From: JBMHDW01 sp049889175
GTDB lineage: Bacteria; Pseudomonadota; Gammaproteobacteria; Comchoanobacterales; Comchoanobacteraceae
Length of the DNA: 64,000 nt
Direction: 5' to 3'
Assembly: GCA_049889175.1 (NCBI GenBank)
Contig: JBMHDW010000011.1
Coordinates: 62,001-126,000 of the forward strand
Of this stretch, positions 9,501-17,582 are shown piece by piece; the stretch's first letter is position 1; each line of letters begins with the position of its first letter. Under the pieces are notes generated by a model. That model saw only the letters and a program-made list of their open reading frames with translations. It was not told the DNA's origin and did no database searches. The translations under genes and the position numbers were made by a program.

Positions 9501-9738
9501 CAACGTAATACCCACACATGGTATAATAACGAGGGATGATATCTTTTAATGTTGAAGCAAGTAAGTGGCCATGATGTGGCAATCCAGTTGCAAACGGTGG
9601 CCCATCATAAAAAATATAGGGTTGACACTCAGAGGTTTGTATGAGGGTTTGGTTGAATATATTTTCTTCATTCCAAAAATCAAGAATGTCCAACTCCATT
9701 TTTGGAAGTGAAAAAGTATCATCAGTTTGTGTGGTCAT
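6592..9738 (-). CDS. ileS: Isoleucyl-tRNA synthetase, type 2 (eukaryote-like)
   Basis: Charges tRNA-Ile. HIGH motif is LPHHGH (residues 53-58), followed by IIPRYYTMCGYYVVRRFGWD; the KMSKR loop is KDGKKMSKRLKN near residue 590; the editing domain is the insert around residues 190-400. HHGH and the absence of the C-terminal zinc-binding cysteines of ordinary bacterial enzymes mark it as type 2, the form known to resist mupirocin and found in eukaryotes and in bacteria such as Chlamydia and Rickettsia. I take ATG at 9738 (1048 aa) because it has GGAT six bases upstream and matches the family start; a TTG at 9789 would add 17 unlikely residues. It follows lspA and a DUF805 gene and overlaps membrane protein C by four bases. 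Confidence 0.96.
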   Translation of the reverse strand: MTTQTDDTFSLPKMELDILDFWNEENIFNQTLIQTSECQPYIFYDGPPFATGLPHHGHLLASTLKDIIPRYYTMCGYYVVRRFGWDCHGLPIEHEINKSLNMPADEAYQKLGLAGYNQACRDIVMRYRDAWKSTIQRLGRWVDFENDYKTMDKDFMESVWWVFQQLWKKDLVYQGTKVMPFSTALQTPIANFEAGSNYQDTQDPAIYTIIKAPNLEGDLVIWTTTPWTLPANLAVCVAPNISYALVKIHGFERPMYFAEDRVESCLKDFEYSIIKTVSGAELVGCSYEPIFPYFADLQNEGGFCILAGDFITLDQGTGLVHAAPAFGEDDHRICQENNIKALPCPITDSGHFTEIAGSFSGIYVKDADTPIIQHLKSQNVILKHETIVHAYPMCPRSDTPLLYRAVPAWYVEVTKIKDKMLANNLKTNWVPEHIKEGRFGQWLANAKDWAISRNRVWGTPIPVWINDTTGSTHCIGSASELESLCQTQLTDLHREHIDHLTFTKPNEPGTYRRIDDVLDCWFESGSMPVAQLHYPFEQKNLFAKGFPAKFIAEGVDQTRGWFYSLMVLSSAIFDQPPFENVIVNGIVLAKDGKKMSKRLKNYTAPDTLMSEYGADALRLYLINSGLVKAEEQRFDDAGVKDMVRKTLLPWYHAFKFLQTYAKADQWSKPIELTPTTNTLDAWVISRLESLKAQLHQQMSAYKLYNIVPELLAFLDELTNVYIRLNRDRFWKEEMDNDKKSAYETLHHVLMAYTQCMAPFTPFLAEFIFKQLTEFDQTNHPQSVHLTRFPSVNESLRQPYLEEAVSQLEEVLEMVRQLRAKHRIKTKIPLSELTLIHTNQVILDNLKTLEPYIQAASNVKQVLYKTNEPDFVTLKAMPNAPVLGKRLGKLYGQYRNKINQLSNSQLHELEDQKTLTIDEESFNLEDILVKRVAINDQQTMCSSSIAINLNTSLDQNLINEGLAREVVNRIQKLRKNLNLNVSDRIDIEIHTTPELEVVIKHHAQYIKHETLTRHLNLVDKPHPNGISDNIEDALFHLSIQVNNKKKTTT

Positions 9739-9794
9739 TATAAATCCAAAATTTTGTCGTATTATTACATGGTTGTTGAATAAACTCAAATATT

Positions 9795-10256
9795 TTATGC
9801 GTTGCTTGGCGTAAGTTCTTGGGTTTTTAGTGATTTGCTTTTAAGGCTTAAAAGCACCATAAAGCCTAGAAACATGGCATTATTGCTGAATACCAGAGCA
9901 TGAACAATAAAGTTTGAGGGGGTAAAGTTCATGTAGGTGAAACCTTTAAGAATTAATGTTGGGATAAAAAAAAGAAGTAACCATTTTCCAGAGATATTAA
10001 TATCGTGTAAACGCCGTACACATGCTGTCACAAAGCACATAAAAAGATAGATAATGATTAAACTGTAACACGTAACTAGAAGTAGGTTTTGTTGGATGAG
10101 GTCATGCGATAAAAAAGCATCAAGTTTAAGAGAGATAAAAGAGAGTGAAAAGACAAAAAACATACTAAAAGGAAAGAATGATTTTCTCGGAGTTTTACCT
10201 CTAAAGCAGAATGGTTTTGTAAGACAATGTAAAAGACTTTCTAAAAATACTCGCAT
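9795..10256 (-). CDS. DUF805-family small membrane protein
   Basis: A 153-residue protein with four hydrophobic helices. The family hallmark is FCFRGKTPRKSFFPF near the N-terminus (usually FxGRxxRxxFW) and RRLHDINISGKWLLL (~85-100), matching the RRLHDxxxSGWW motif of DUF805 inner-membrane proteins. The function of DUF805 is not established. The gene sits between lspA and ileS, 58 bases after lspA, and probably shares their transcript. GGAAA lies about 10 bases before ATG. Confidence 0.85.
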   Translation of the reverse strand: MRVFLESLLHCLTKPFCFRGKTPRKSFFPFSMFFVFSLSFISLKLDAFLSHDLIQQNLLLVTCYSLIIIYLFMCFVTACVRRLHDINISGKWLLLFFIPTLILKGFTYMNFTPSNFIVHALVFSNNAMFLGFMVLLSLKSKSLKTQELTPSNA

Positions 10257-10314
10257 AGTAAAAGGTTTCCTTTCCGGTGATTGTATTTTATGGTAGCAAA
10301 TTATAATAATATTA

Positions 10315-10794
10315 CTAGATTATATCAGTGTTTTTTGCTCGCCAACGTTGATAACACTCATTGATTATGATTAAAAGGCAGCCAATTGTAATAAATGCAT
10401 CAGCAAGATTAAACACAAACCAATGTTTTGAACCAAAATGAATGTCAATAAAATCGTTTACATACCCATAGATGAATCGATCAAGGCAATTGCCCAGCGC
10501 ACCAGCAATAATGAATGTATAGCCTAATTTAACGTATTTTAGGGTATGCAACATCATTTGACGAGTTAAGTAGACGACAATGATTAATGTTAGTACACTA
10601 ATGATAGAACTGTAGTATGGCCAATCATGAAACCAGCCAAAAGCAGAGCCAGTATTTTGTACCCAAATAAGTCTTAGATTGGGTATTGGGTGCCAAGGTG
10701 AATTGAGCTGGGTGGCAAGTTGTTTGGTCCACTGATCAATAATAATGAGAACAATGCAAACAGGTAGTAACAATTTAGTTGTTCTATCAATCAT
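10315..10794 (-). CDS. lspA: Lipoprotein signal peptidase (signal peptidase II)
   Basis: An inner-membrane aspartyl protease that removes the signal peptide from diacylated prolipoproteins. The protein is 159 residues with four helices. Conserved blocks are VQNTGSAFGWF (45-55), GALGNCLDRFIYGYVNDFIDI (98-118) and FNLADAFITIG (128-138). The catalytic aspartates are D114 and D132. The ileS-lspA linkage is common in Gammaproteobacteria, though the order here is lspA first. A small ORF ends two bases upstream. Confidence 0.96.
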   Translation of the reverse strand: MIDRTTKLLLPVCIVLIIIDQWTKQLATQLNSPWHPIPNLRLIWVQNTGSAFGWFHDWPYYSSIISVLTLIIVVYLTRQMMLHTLKYVKLGYTFIIAGALGNCLDRFIYGYVNDFIDIHFGSKHWFVFNLADAFITIGCLLIIINECYQRWRAKNTDII

Positions 10795-10795
10795 A

Positions 10796-10972
10796 TTATT
10801 TTATGTGTGCAGCAATATCATTTAATTGTGCCAACCAAAGATGAATTTTTTCTAAGTAAGGTGTGCTCATGGATGCCATGATACTGCAAATCACAATGTA
10901 ACACAAACATTCCATAAGAATATTGCCGGAATGAGTCATCGAACTAAAAAATTTTTTCAAAACACGCATCAT
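10796..10972 (-). CDS. Possible small membrane protein (58 aa)
   Basis: An open frame starting MMRVLKKFFSS and containing one hydrophobic stretch (residues ~17-35) ends two bases before lspA. The start MRVLKKFFSSMT is vaguely like the start of the DUF805 protein downstream (MRVFLESLL). There is no clear ribosome binding site before either of its two adjacent ATGs, so the call is tentative. If real, it would be the first gene of the lspA-ileS run. Confidence 0.4.
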   Translation of the reverse strand: MMRVLKKFFSSMTHSGNILMECLCYIVICSIMASMSTPYLEKIHLWLAQLNDIAAHIK

Positions 10973-11077
10973 AGTTTTGTATCATTACATCATTAATCAA
11001 TGCCATGCAATATCAGTATTAAAAGATATTATGGTATTCTTTGGTTACGTTTATGCTGTATTTCAGAGGGATTAAAA

Positions 11078-11105
11078 CTTGAAAATGTGAAATAAGATCT
11101 TAAAT
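11078..11105 (+). promoter_or_regulatory. Heat-shock-like (sigma-32) promoter candidate for clpB
   Basis: CTTGAAA at 11078-11084 matches the sigma-32 -35 element exactly. About 13 bases later there is only a weak -10 (TCTTAAAT, expected CCCCATNT). The site lies ~25-50 bases before clpB, whose orthologues are heat-shock genes. Confidence 0.45.
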
Positions 11106-11129
11106 AAAATTTGTGAGTAAGGAGTTTTT

Positions 11130-13706
11130 ATGCAAGATAAATTAACCAGCGGTTTACATGAGGTGCTTATGGAAGCGCAGTCGATAACCAATACATCAGG
11201 GTATGGGGCAGTAGAGCCTATTCATGTTATGTTGGCTATGATGAAGCTTCATGCTGCTTTTTTACAAGCTGTTATGGTGAGTGTCGATGGATCATATGAT
11301 GCTTTGAGAGATAAACTTCAAGATTCGATGAATGCATTAAAACCAAGAAATCATAATCGTCTCCCAGGGGAAATAGCTGTTTCTAGTGATTTACAAAGAA
11401 CTCTTAATGTTGCTGAGCAAGTTTCCAAAGCATGGTCAGAGTCACATATCTCCATATACGCCTGTCTTGTTGCACTGGTTAAAGCCCGAACTCAAGTTAC
11501 AGATATATTCTCAAAGTTAGGTATTACCTCAGCTATTTGGCAAAAAAATATAGAAAATATGATGAAGTCACAGTCATCGCAACAAAAGACTGAGACCAAT
11601 CACGATCTTGATGCTTACACTATTGATCTTATTTCATTAGCAGAACAAGGCAAGCTAGATCCTGTCATTGGTCGAGATCAAGAAATTCGTAGGGCCATAG
11701 AGGTATTACAGCGCCGAACCAAAAATAATCCTGTATTGTTAGGTCATCCAGGTGTTGGTAAAACAGCAATAGTAGAAGGATTGGCTTTGCGTATCGCTCA
11801 AAAAGAGGTGCCAGAGCCGTTAATGGGAAAACGAATATTATCATTGGATATGGCTGCTTTGGTCGCTGGTGCTCAATATAGAGGATCATTTGAAAAAAGA
11901 TTAAAAAATGTTATCAAATCAATTGAAGCATCACAGGGTGAGATTATTTTGTTCATCGATGAATTGCATTTAATTGTTGGTGCAGGTCAAACAGATGGTA
12001 CCATGGATGCTGCAAATTTATTGAAACCAGCATTGGCAAGAGGTGAATTACATTGTATCGGTGCGACAACATTTGATGAGTATCGAAAACATATTGAAGC
12101 CAAAGATGCAGCATTAGAACGACGGTTTATGACCATTGAAATTCATGAGCCAACTCATGATGATGCGCTCTCTATGCTGAGAGGTATCAAAGATAAATAT
12201 GAGTTGCACCATGGTGTCAAAATTAATGATGATGCGCTTATGGCTGCGGTGGAGCTAAGTTCACGTTATATTCATGATCGGTTCTTACCCGATAAAGCAA
12301 TTGATCTCATCGATGAGGCTGGTAGTAGAATTCGATGTCACTTGGATGTTAAGCCAGTTGAGCTTGCAGAATGTGAGCGCCAAATCATGGCTTGTGATAT
12401 TGAGCTTAAAGCTTTATCGAAGGAAGTTAGTTCCCAAGCAGCATTAAAAAGAAGAAAACTTGAAAGTCAATTGAGTGACTTGAAAAAGCAACAATCATCA
12501 CTGGCTGAGCTTTGGCAGTCTGAAAAGTCTGTTATTCAAGCACGTCGTCAATTAAAGTCTGATCTTGATGAAGCCAGAACAGCATGTGAATTGGCCAAAC
12601 GATCTGGGGAATTGGCAAAAGTCTCTGAATTACAATATGGAGTGATACCTCAGCTTGAGAGCAAAATTAAGGAATGTGTTTCAACCAAAGATGGTTTGCT
12701 GATTGACCAAGTTGATAATGCTGCCATAGCAGAGGTAGTTGCGAAATGGACGGGTATTCCTGTCTCACGGATGTTGGCATCAGAAAAAGAGCGTTGGTCT
12801 AAATTAGATCAGTCCTTAAAAGCACAAGTTTTTGGTCAGAATCAGGCCGTGGAAGCTGTGGCACATGCAGTTAAACGATCGCGAGCGGGTTTAGCTGATC
12901 CAAGAAAGCCTATTGGCAACTTCTTATTTCTTGGCCCGACTGGTGTTGGTAAAACGCAATTATGCCGTTCGTTAGCTTCCTGTTTGTTTGATGATAAAGA
13001 TGCCTTGATTCGTATTGATATGTCTGAATTTATGGAATCTCATCAAGTCTCAAGATTAATTGGTGCACCACCTGGATATGCTGGTCATGATGCTGGTGGT
13101 TATTTGACAGAAAGCATCCGAAGGATGCCTCACTCGGTGGTTTTACTTGATGAGATTGATAAGGCTCATGAAGACGTGTTGGATATTTTATTACAAATTA
13201 TGGATGAAGGACGATTGACAGATGGCCAAGGTAAAACGGTGTACTTTAATCATGCAGTAATTGTCATGACCTCTAATATGGGTGCTGATTTGTTACTCAA
13301 ACAAGGTCAGCAAGCACAGAGTAAAATTATGGAATTATTAGAAGATACTTTTAAGCCAGAGTGGTTGAATCGACTTGATGAAATTATTACTTTTGATGTG
13401 ATAGGAATAAAAGAAAAAAGGGCTATTGTATCGCGAGAGTTAGATTTCATTGCTACTCAAATGAAAGCGCAAAATATTCAGTTAAATGTCACAGCAGATG
13501 CTATTGATTATTTGATTGAAACACTTAATGATCATCGTTATGGCGCTAGGCCGTTAAAGAGAGCGATTATTCAAAATATTGTCAATCCTGTTTCTGATTA
13601 TTTATTACAGCATGACTTGGTTGATGAAACCATTTTAAAAATAGATGCTGATGATTTGGGGCTTATGTTTGATTATGAACACTGTTCTTCAATTGAAGGT
13701 GAATGA
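11130..13706 (+). CDS. clpB: ATP-dependent disaggregase ClpB (Hsp100)
   Basis: An 858-residue hexameric AAA+ chaperone that pulls polypeptides out of aggregates with DnaK. N domain ~1-150; first AAA+ Walker A GHPGVGKTA (205-213) with Walker B ILFIDELH; coiled-coil middle domain ~400-530; second Walker A GPTGVGKTQ (602-610) with Walker B VVLLDEIDK; C-terminal Clp domain from ~760. The His in the first Walker A (usually Glu) is outside the essential GKT. AAGGAG sits 5 bases before ATG. A CTTGAAA element upstream suggests heat-shock control. The stop overlaps the next gene by four bases. Confidence 0.97.
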   Translation: MQDKLTSGLHEVLMEAQSITNTSGYGAVEPIHVMLAMMKLHAAFLQAVMVSVDGSYDALRDKLQDSMNALKPRNHNRLPGEIAVSSDLQRTLNVAEQVSKAWSESHISIYACLVALVKARTQVTDIFSKLGITSAIWQKNIENMMKSQSSQQKTETNHDLDAYTIDLISLAEQGKLDPVIGRDQEIRRAIEVLQRRTKNNPVLLGHPGVGKTAIVEGLALRIAQKEVPEPLMGKRILSLDMAALVAGAQYRGSFEKRLKNVIKSIEASQGEIILFIDELHLIVGAGQTDGTMDAANLLKPALARGELHCIGATTFDEYRKHIEAKDAALERRFMTIEIHEPTHDDALSMLRGIKDKYELHHGVKINDDALMAAVELSSRYIHDRFLPDKAIDLIDEAGSRIRCHLDVKPVELAECERQIMACDIELKALSKEVSSQAALKRRKLESQLSDLKKQQSSLAELWQSEKSVIQARRQLKSDLDEARTACELAKRSGELAKVSELQYGVIPQLESKIKECVSTKDGLLIDQVDNAAIAEVVAKWTGIPVSRMLASEKERWSKLDQSLKAQVFGQNQAVEAVAHAVKRSRAGLADPRKPIGNFLFLGPTGVGKTQLCRSLASCLFDDKDALIRIDMSEFMESHQVSRLIGAPPGYAGHDAGGYLTESIRRMPHSVVLLDEIDKAHEDVLDILLQIMDEGRLTDGQGKTVYFNHAVIVMTSNMGADLLLKQGQQAQSKIMELLEDTFKPEWLNRLDEIITFDVIGIKEKRAIVSRELDFIATQMKAQNIQLNVTADAIDYLIETLNDHRYGARPLKRAIIQNIVNPVSDYLLQHDLVDETILKIDADDLGLMFDYEHCSSIEGE

Positions 13707-14629
13707 TGATTTATTTGTTAGGTTGTATTTTAGCAGGTATAGGCCTGTGGTGGTCGACGCAAAGATTTGTCAACTCAAGTGAATTATTAGCAGCTCATTT
13801 AGGTTTAAATGCAACAGCTGGCGGCGCAATTTTGATTGCGGTTTTAACTTCTATGCCTGAGCTTGTTGTCTCAATTCAAGCAACACATTTAGGTCATTTT
13901 GATATGGCCTTAGGCAATATATTGGGATCAGTGTGGGCCAATACATGCTTAATTCTAGGGGTGTTATCCATCATTAGACCAGTTCGGATAAAGCTATCAA
14001 CGCTTAATTTTGACCAATCCATTCATTTGGTTTTAATATTGTTGATTTTATGGGGGTATTATTTATCGGTGCCTATTTGGCTGTTATCATTATTAATGTT
14101 TTTGGTATACGTTGTTTATATTTTATATGTTGTGCAAGGGCCAGTTCAACCAGTAGCAATCAACCAACCGATGAAGCAAAACTATTGGCATGAAAGTATA
14201 AAAACATTGTTTTGGGGTGTGGTATTATTACTAACTTCGTATTTATTGGTTACTTGTGCTGCTGCAATGGCAAAAATAATGTCAATGAGCCCATATTGGA
14301 TTGGATTAACTGTGGTTGCTATTGGAACCAGTTTGCCAGAGTTATCAGCCGCAATGGTATCACATCAGAAAAAGCAAGATGATTGGGTCTTAGGAAATGC
14401 ATTGGGCTCCAATGTTTTTCTCTTATCAGTGGTTTTGCCCATCATTCTATGCATGGATATAACCGGCTTAACAGATGGGATGTTAACATCAATAGCAGTG
14501 ATGGGCTGGATGTTGATTGCAACATTCTTAATGTTGCGGTATTTTGACCGCTCCGAGTACCAGTTAAACCGCTTTGAAGGAATGATATTAGTAGGTATTT
14601 ATATCGTTTACTTGGTGTTCTCAGCTTGA
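13703..14629 (+). CDS. Ca2+/cation antiporter (CaCA family, YrbG-like)
   Basis: A 308-residue inner-membrane protein with about ten helices in two related halves. The first alpha-repeat includes LTSMPELVVSIQATHLG ... GNILGSVWANTCLILG; the second has GTSLPELSAAMVSHQ ... WVLGNALGSNVFLLSVV. Each repeat has the acidic residue (PEL) and GN-GSN pattern that binds cation in sodium/calcium exchangers. The first repeat has GSVWAN in place of the usual GSNIFN, so its ion selectivity may differ. It overlaps clpB by ATGA and converges with the phosphatidyltransferase gene, overlapping by 22 bases. Confidence 0.88.
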   Translation: MMIYLLGCILAGIGLWWSTQRFVNSSELLAAHLGLNATAGGAILIAVLTSMPELVVSIQATHLGHFDMALGNILGSVWANTCLILGVLSIIRPVRIKLSTLNFDQSIHLVLILLILWGYYLSVPIWLLSLLMFLVYVVYILYVVQGPVQPVAINQPMKQNYWHESIKTLFWGVVLLLTSYLLVTCAAAMAKIMSMSPYWIGLTVVAIGTSLPELSAAMVSHQKKQDDWVLGNALGSNVFLLSVVLPIILCMDITGLTDGMLTSIAVMGWMLIATFLMLRYFDRSEYQLNRFEGMILVGIYIVYLVFSA

Positions 14630-15132
14630 CGGTATGTCATGATATAATCATAGGTGCTGACCAATACCAATAAACTCATTAGTACTTCTAAGATAGGGTC
14701 TAGAGGTTTTAGAATACTGTATAACGTTAAAAGTAATAAAGAAACATGGCATATCTTTCCAGACATAATGGATTGTGCTTGTAACAGTATGCGCGCTTTT
14801 CTCATTTGGTTGAATAGTAAAATCAGCGTCAATTGTCTAGCGCAGAACATAGCAAAAAATAACCATGAAATATTGCCAAGCCATGCTAAGGTAAACAGGG
14901 TGGCAAAGACAATAATGCCATCACTACATGCGTCAATAATGCTGCCCCATTTGCTTCTAAAGCCCATTGATTTAGCTAAAAAGCCATCCAAAAAGTCAGA
15001 AACAAGAATAATAAAGATCAATATAAAAGTGATCAAGTGTGTTTTTTGAGTAATCGATACTAACAACGGGTATATCAAAAACAGCCGAGCCAAAGAGACA
15101 TAATCAGCTAAGGATAAAAATTTACGTATCAT
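14608..15132 (-). CDS. CDP-alcohol phosphatidyltransferase
   Basis: A 174-residue membrane enzyme with about six helices. The catalytic signature is DFLDGFLAKSMGFRSKWGSIIDACSD, i.e. D-x2-DG-x2-A...G-x3-D-x3-D with all four aspartates present; the usual Arg after Ala is Lys here. Such enzymes move a phosphatidyl group from CDP-diacylglycerol to an alcohol (for example glycerol-3-phosphate in PgsA). The exact acceptor cannot be told from sequence. I chose ATG at 15132 (MIRKFLSLADYVSLARL) over 15165 because it limits the overlap with the upstream gene to 11 bases and gives the usual N-terminus. Confidence 0.85.
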   Translation of the reverse strand: MIRKFLSLADYVSLARLFLIYPLLVSITQKTHLITFILIFIILVSDFLDGFLAKSMGFRSKWGSIIDACSDGIIVFATLFTLAWLGNISWLFFAMFCARQLTLILLFNQMRKARILLQAQSIMSGKICHVSLLLLTLYSILKPLDPILEVLMSLLVLVSTYDYIMTYRQAENTK

Positions 15133-15781
15133 GATTAATAAGCTTGGCGATACTACTAATATCATCCGTGATGTGTACTAAGTGTGCCTCATCTTGTGTA
15201 ATCATTCCATGAGTGACAAGATGTTGGTGTATCGCATTATAAAATGGCTGCCAAAATTTACTGCCAAATAATATGACACTATGAGGTAATGTTCTACCAG
15301 TGCAAATTAAATTTAACATTTCAAAGAGTTCATCTAAAGTGCCAAAGCCACCGGGAAGCGCTATGAATGCTTTGGAGTATCTGGCAAGAATAATTTTTCT
15401 AATGAAAAAATAACGACATGTAAATGATCTGTGTAAGTAAGGGTTGCGGTCTTGTTCTTTGGGTAGTTTTATCGCACAACCTAAAGAAAGACCATCATTA
15501 ATAAAGGCACCACGATTAACGGCTTCCATTAAACCGGGCCCGCCTCCTGTCATAACAGCTAATTTGTTTTCAGCCAAGTGCTTGCCAACCTCAACAGCAG
15601 CTTGGTAATATTCATGATTTTCTGTCATTCTAGCAGAGCCATATACGGTAACGCATGTTGGCGTTTTCCAAAAATAAATTAAAACCCTAATGTATTCAGT
15701 AATATACCTGAATATATGGGTTGTTGTTGACAAAATGGTTCTTTTTTTGTCTGTTCGGTTTAAAGATGACTTTTTCTTCAT
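15122..15781 (-). CDS. LOG-family (TIGR00730) nucleotide 5'-monophosphate hydrolase-like protein
   Basis: A 219-residue Rossmann-like protein. VTVYGSARM, VMTGGGPGLMEAVNRGA and ALPGGFGTLDELFEML are the family signatures; PGGxGT-x2-E is the active-site motif of LOG proteins. Family members release the base from nucleoside monophosphates (the cytokinin-activating activity in plants; PpnN in E. coli) and are often misnamed lysine decarboxylases. A ~45-residue basic/hydrophobic N-terminus precedes the domain. It overlaps the phosphatidyltransferase downstream, and is divergent from the MFS gene. Confidence 0.88.
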   Translation of the reverse strand: MKKKSSLNRTDKKRTILSTTTHIFRYITEYIRVLIYFWKTPTCVTVYGSARMTENHEYYQAAVEVGKHLAENKLAVMTGGGPGLMEAVNRGAFINDGLSLGCAIKLPKEQDRNPYLHRSFTCRYFFIRKIILARYSKAFIALPGGFGTLDELFEMLNLICTGRTLPHSVILFGSKFWQPFYNAIHQHLVTHGMITQDEAHLVHITDDISSIAKLINHDT

Positions 15782-15859
15782 GCGTTAATACTAGCAGTAA
15801 AGAAGGTTATTCACAATCTTTAGTTTGCAATAATGTAATGTGTATGATCTGATAAGTAC

Positions 15860-17113
15860 ATGTCTGTTAAACAATATATCAACCATTTGAATGGGAAGTC
15901 ACAATTTTCATTGTTTCACTTTCATCAGGTGCTACTTGGTTTTATATCTGCTGTACCACAGTGGACTTTGGTTCTATTGCCGATGTGGTTTGCCGCCATT
16001 CAACTCAATCAATATTGGATTGCAAGTTTAGGTATGGTCTCACTACCTTATATGCTTAAGTGGTTATGGGCGCCTTTTTTAGATGCAGGTGCACAGAAGA
16101 AAGGTTTGGGTAAGTTTTTAGTCATAACGCATATGATAACATTGTGTTGTATGGCGATTGCTGTTTTTTTGGCCTTATGGGGTGCATGGATTTGGGTTTG
16201 TTTTATTTCATTTTTATCATCAATTTCAAGTACGTGCTATGATATTTTGGTGGATGGTTACCGGATACAGTTAACTCCTAATGTAAGAGCTACTGCAAAT
16301 GCTATGGGTGTTATTGGTTATCGTTTAGGTCTAGCATTTGTGATGGTTATACCCCCAACACTGGTTGCTTACTGGCGAATTTCATGGTCTTATGCAATGC
16401 TGCCTGTTATTTTGGTTTACTGTTTTAGTTTACTGTTATACTGTTTTTTAAAGGTGCATCAATCGACCCTCAAGAGAGATGTGGAGAGGATGACGGTGGC
16501 TTCTATAAGTGCTTTAGTAAAGCCTTTAGCTAGTGGTCTTGGTATTTATCTGTTTTTATTTAAAGCACCGCTTTATTTGTTTGAAGTTTTTAGCAGTGAT
16601 TATTTAATAAATTCCGTTCATTTAACATTAACTGATGTAACATTCTGGCAGCAACTTGCTGGGTTATTGATGGTGTTTTTAGGCTGTGGGATAGCGCCAT
16701 TACTGATGCGATATTGTAAGCATAATACTTTGATGAAGCTCTTTGCTAATGCGCAACTAATTCTTTTTGTATTGTGGTTTGTTATTCATACCAGTCAGTT
16801 GCATATGGGTATGATCATCTTGATCTGTTTTGAACATTTGTTATGGGGTGTTATGAACATCTTTTTGGTGACTTGGTTGATGTCTAAATTGCAATCAAAA
16901 TATGTGATGACTCAATATGCTCTTTTTGTAGCTGTATCTTTGTTACCTAAATTCATTTTGGTTTTCCCATTTGCAAAGCTGATACAACTATCTTGGCTGT
17001 GGTTTTTTGGTGGGCTTATCTTACTGTCACTCTTGTTAAGATTGTTGCTAATAAGACGTGTGAATATCATTAATGGTTTAGACAATGCTGATAATGCTTT
17101 ACAAATGGCTTAA
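15860..17113 (+). CDS. MFS transporter, AmpG (muropeptide permease)-like
   Basis: A 417-residue protein with twelve hydrophobic segments. LPYMLKWLWAPFLD (~65-78) matches the AmpG motif that ends the second helix (KFLWAPxxD), and DILVDGYRI matches the AmpG block on helix 5. AmpG imports anhydro-muropeptides for cell-wall recycling. No ampD or nag gene is nearby, so the substrate is inferred from family only; other acetyl-CoA/AmpG-type solutes are possible. The upstream gap holds a TTATTCACA (15807-15815) DnaA-box match, probably by chance. Confidence 0.75.
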   Translation: MSVKQYINHLNGKSQFSLFHFHQVLLGFISAVPQWTLVLLPMWFAAIQLNQYWIASLGMVSLPYMLKWLWAPFLDAGAQKKGLGKFLVITHMITLCCMAIAVFLALWGAWIWVCFISFLSSISSTCYDILVDGYRIQLTPNVRATANAMGVIGYRLGLAFVMVIPPTLVAYWRISWSYAMLPVILVYCFSLLLYCFLKVHQSTLKRDVERMTVASISALVKPLASGLGIYLFLFKAPLYLFEVFSSDYLINSVHLTLTDVTFWQQLAGLLMVFLGCGIAPLLMRYCKHNTLMKLFANAQLILFVLWFVIHTSQLHMGMIILICFEHLLWGVMNIFLVTWLMSKLQSKYVMTQYALFVAVSLLPKFILVFPFAKLIQLSWLWFFGGLILLSLLLRLLLIRRVNIINGLDNADNALQMA

Positions 17114-17150
17114 AAACACATAGTGTTAAACATAATATAAGGAGATCAAA

Positions 17151-17582
17151 ATGAGGTATTTAGGAATAATTTTTATCTTTTCAATGCAATGGTTGTATGC
17201 ATTAGAGGTTACCCCTGTTGAAATGCCCATTGAAATTAAATCTAATTTTATAGATATCAATTTGCCTGTTAAAAATAAAAATGATTATACTTGGTATCTT
17301 AAAGACGATGTTCATAGCTTTTTAAGGCCCTTATCCCGACAATTTATACCGAATCAAACTTCAAAACCTGATGGGCCGGGTATTGTTACATGGCGCTTTC
17401 AAGTATTAAGTCATGCGTTTCAGGTTCCTATGGCGTTTGAGCTCCATTTTGAGTGTAGACAACACTTAATGCAGGAGCCATATCAGTTAGCCAATTTCTC
17501 TTTGTTAACAAACTCATCTAAATCTGAGAATGCAATGATTAAAAATTGGGTTCATGATATTTTATTTGGGGCAGAGGCATGA
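17151..17582 (+). CDS. Secreted protein of unknown function (143 aa)
   Basis: Unrecognised. A hydrophobic N-terminus (MRYLGIIFIFSMQWLYALE) looks like a cleavable signal peptide, with cleavage near residue 17. The mature part alternates hydrophobic residues as in beta strands and has FELHFECRQHL as its only cysteine-containing stretch. A strong AAGGAGAT ribosome site precedes ATG. Its stop overlaps the start of the DUF2797 gene by four bases, so the two are co-translated. Confidence 0.75.
   Translation: MRYLGIIFIFSMQWLYALEVTPVEMPIEIKSNFIDINLPVKNKNDYTWYLKDDVHSFLRPLSRQFIPNQTSKPDGPGIVTWRFQVLSHAFQVPMAFELHFECRQHLMQEPYQLANFSLLTNSSKSENAMIKNWVHDILFGAEA

Noticed and set aside
9225..9515. Long antisense frame inside ileS
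   Set aside because: It is the reverse-phase echo of a conserved synthetase gene, with no ribosome site and no recognisable protein.
9739..9789. TTG start giving IleRS 17 extra residues
   Set aside because: The extra residues do not resemble the family and the ATG at 9738 has GGAT upstream.
11665..11889. Antisense frame inside clpB
   Set aside because: Lies over the first ATPase domain, with no start signal; explained by codon structure of clpB.
15807..15815. Single DnaA box upstream of the AmpG-like gene
   Set aside because: An isolated 9-mer is expected several times by chance in 64 kb of AT-rich DNA.
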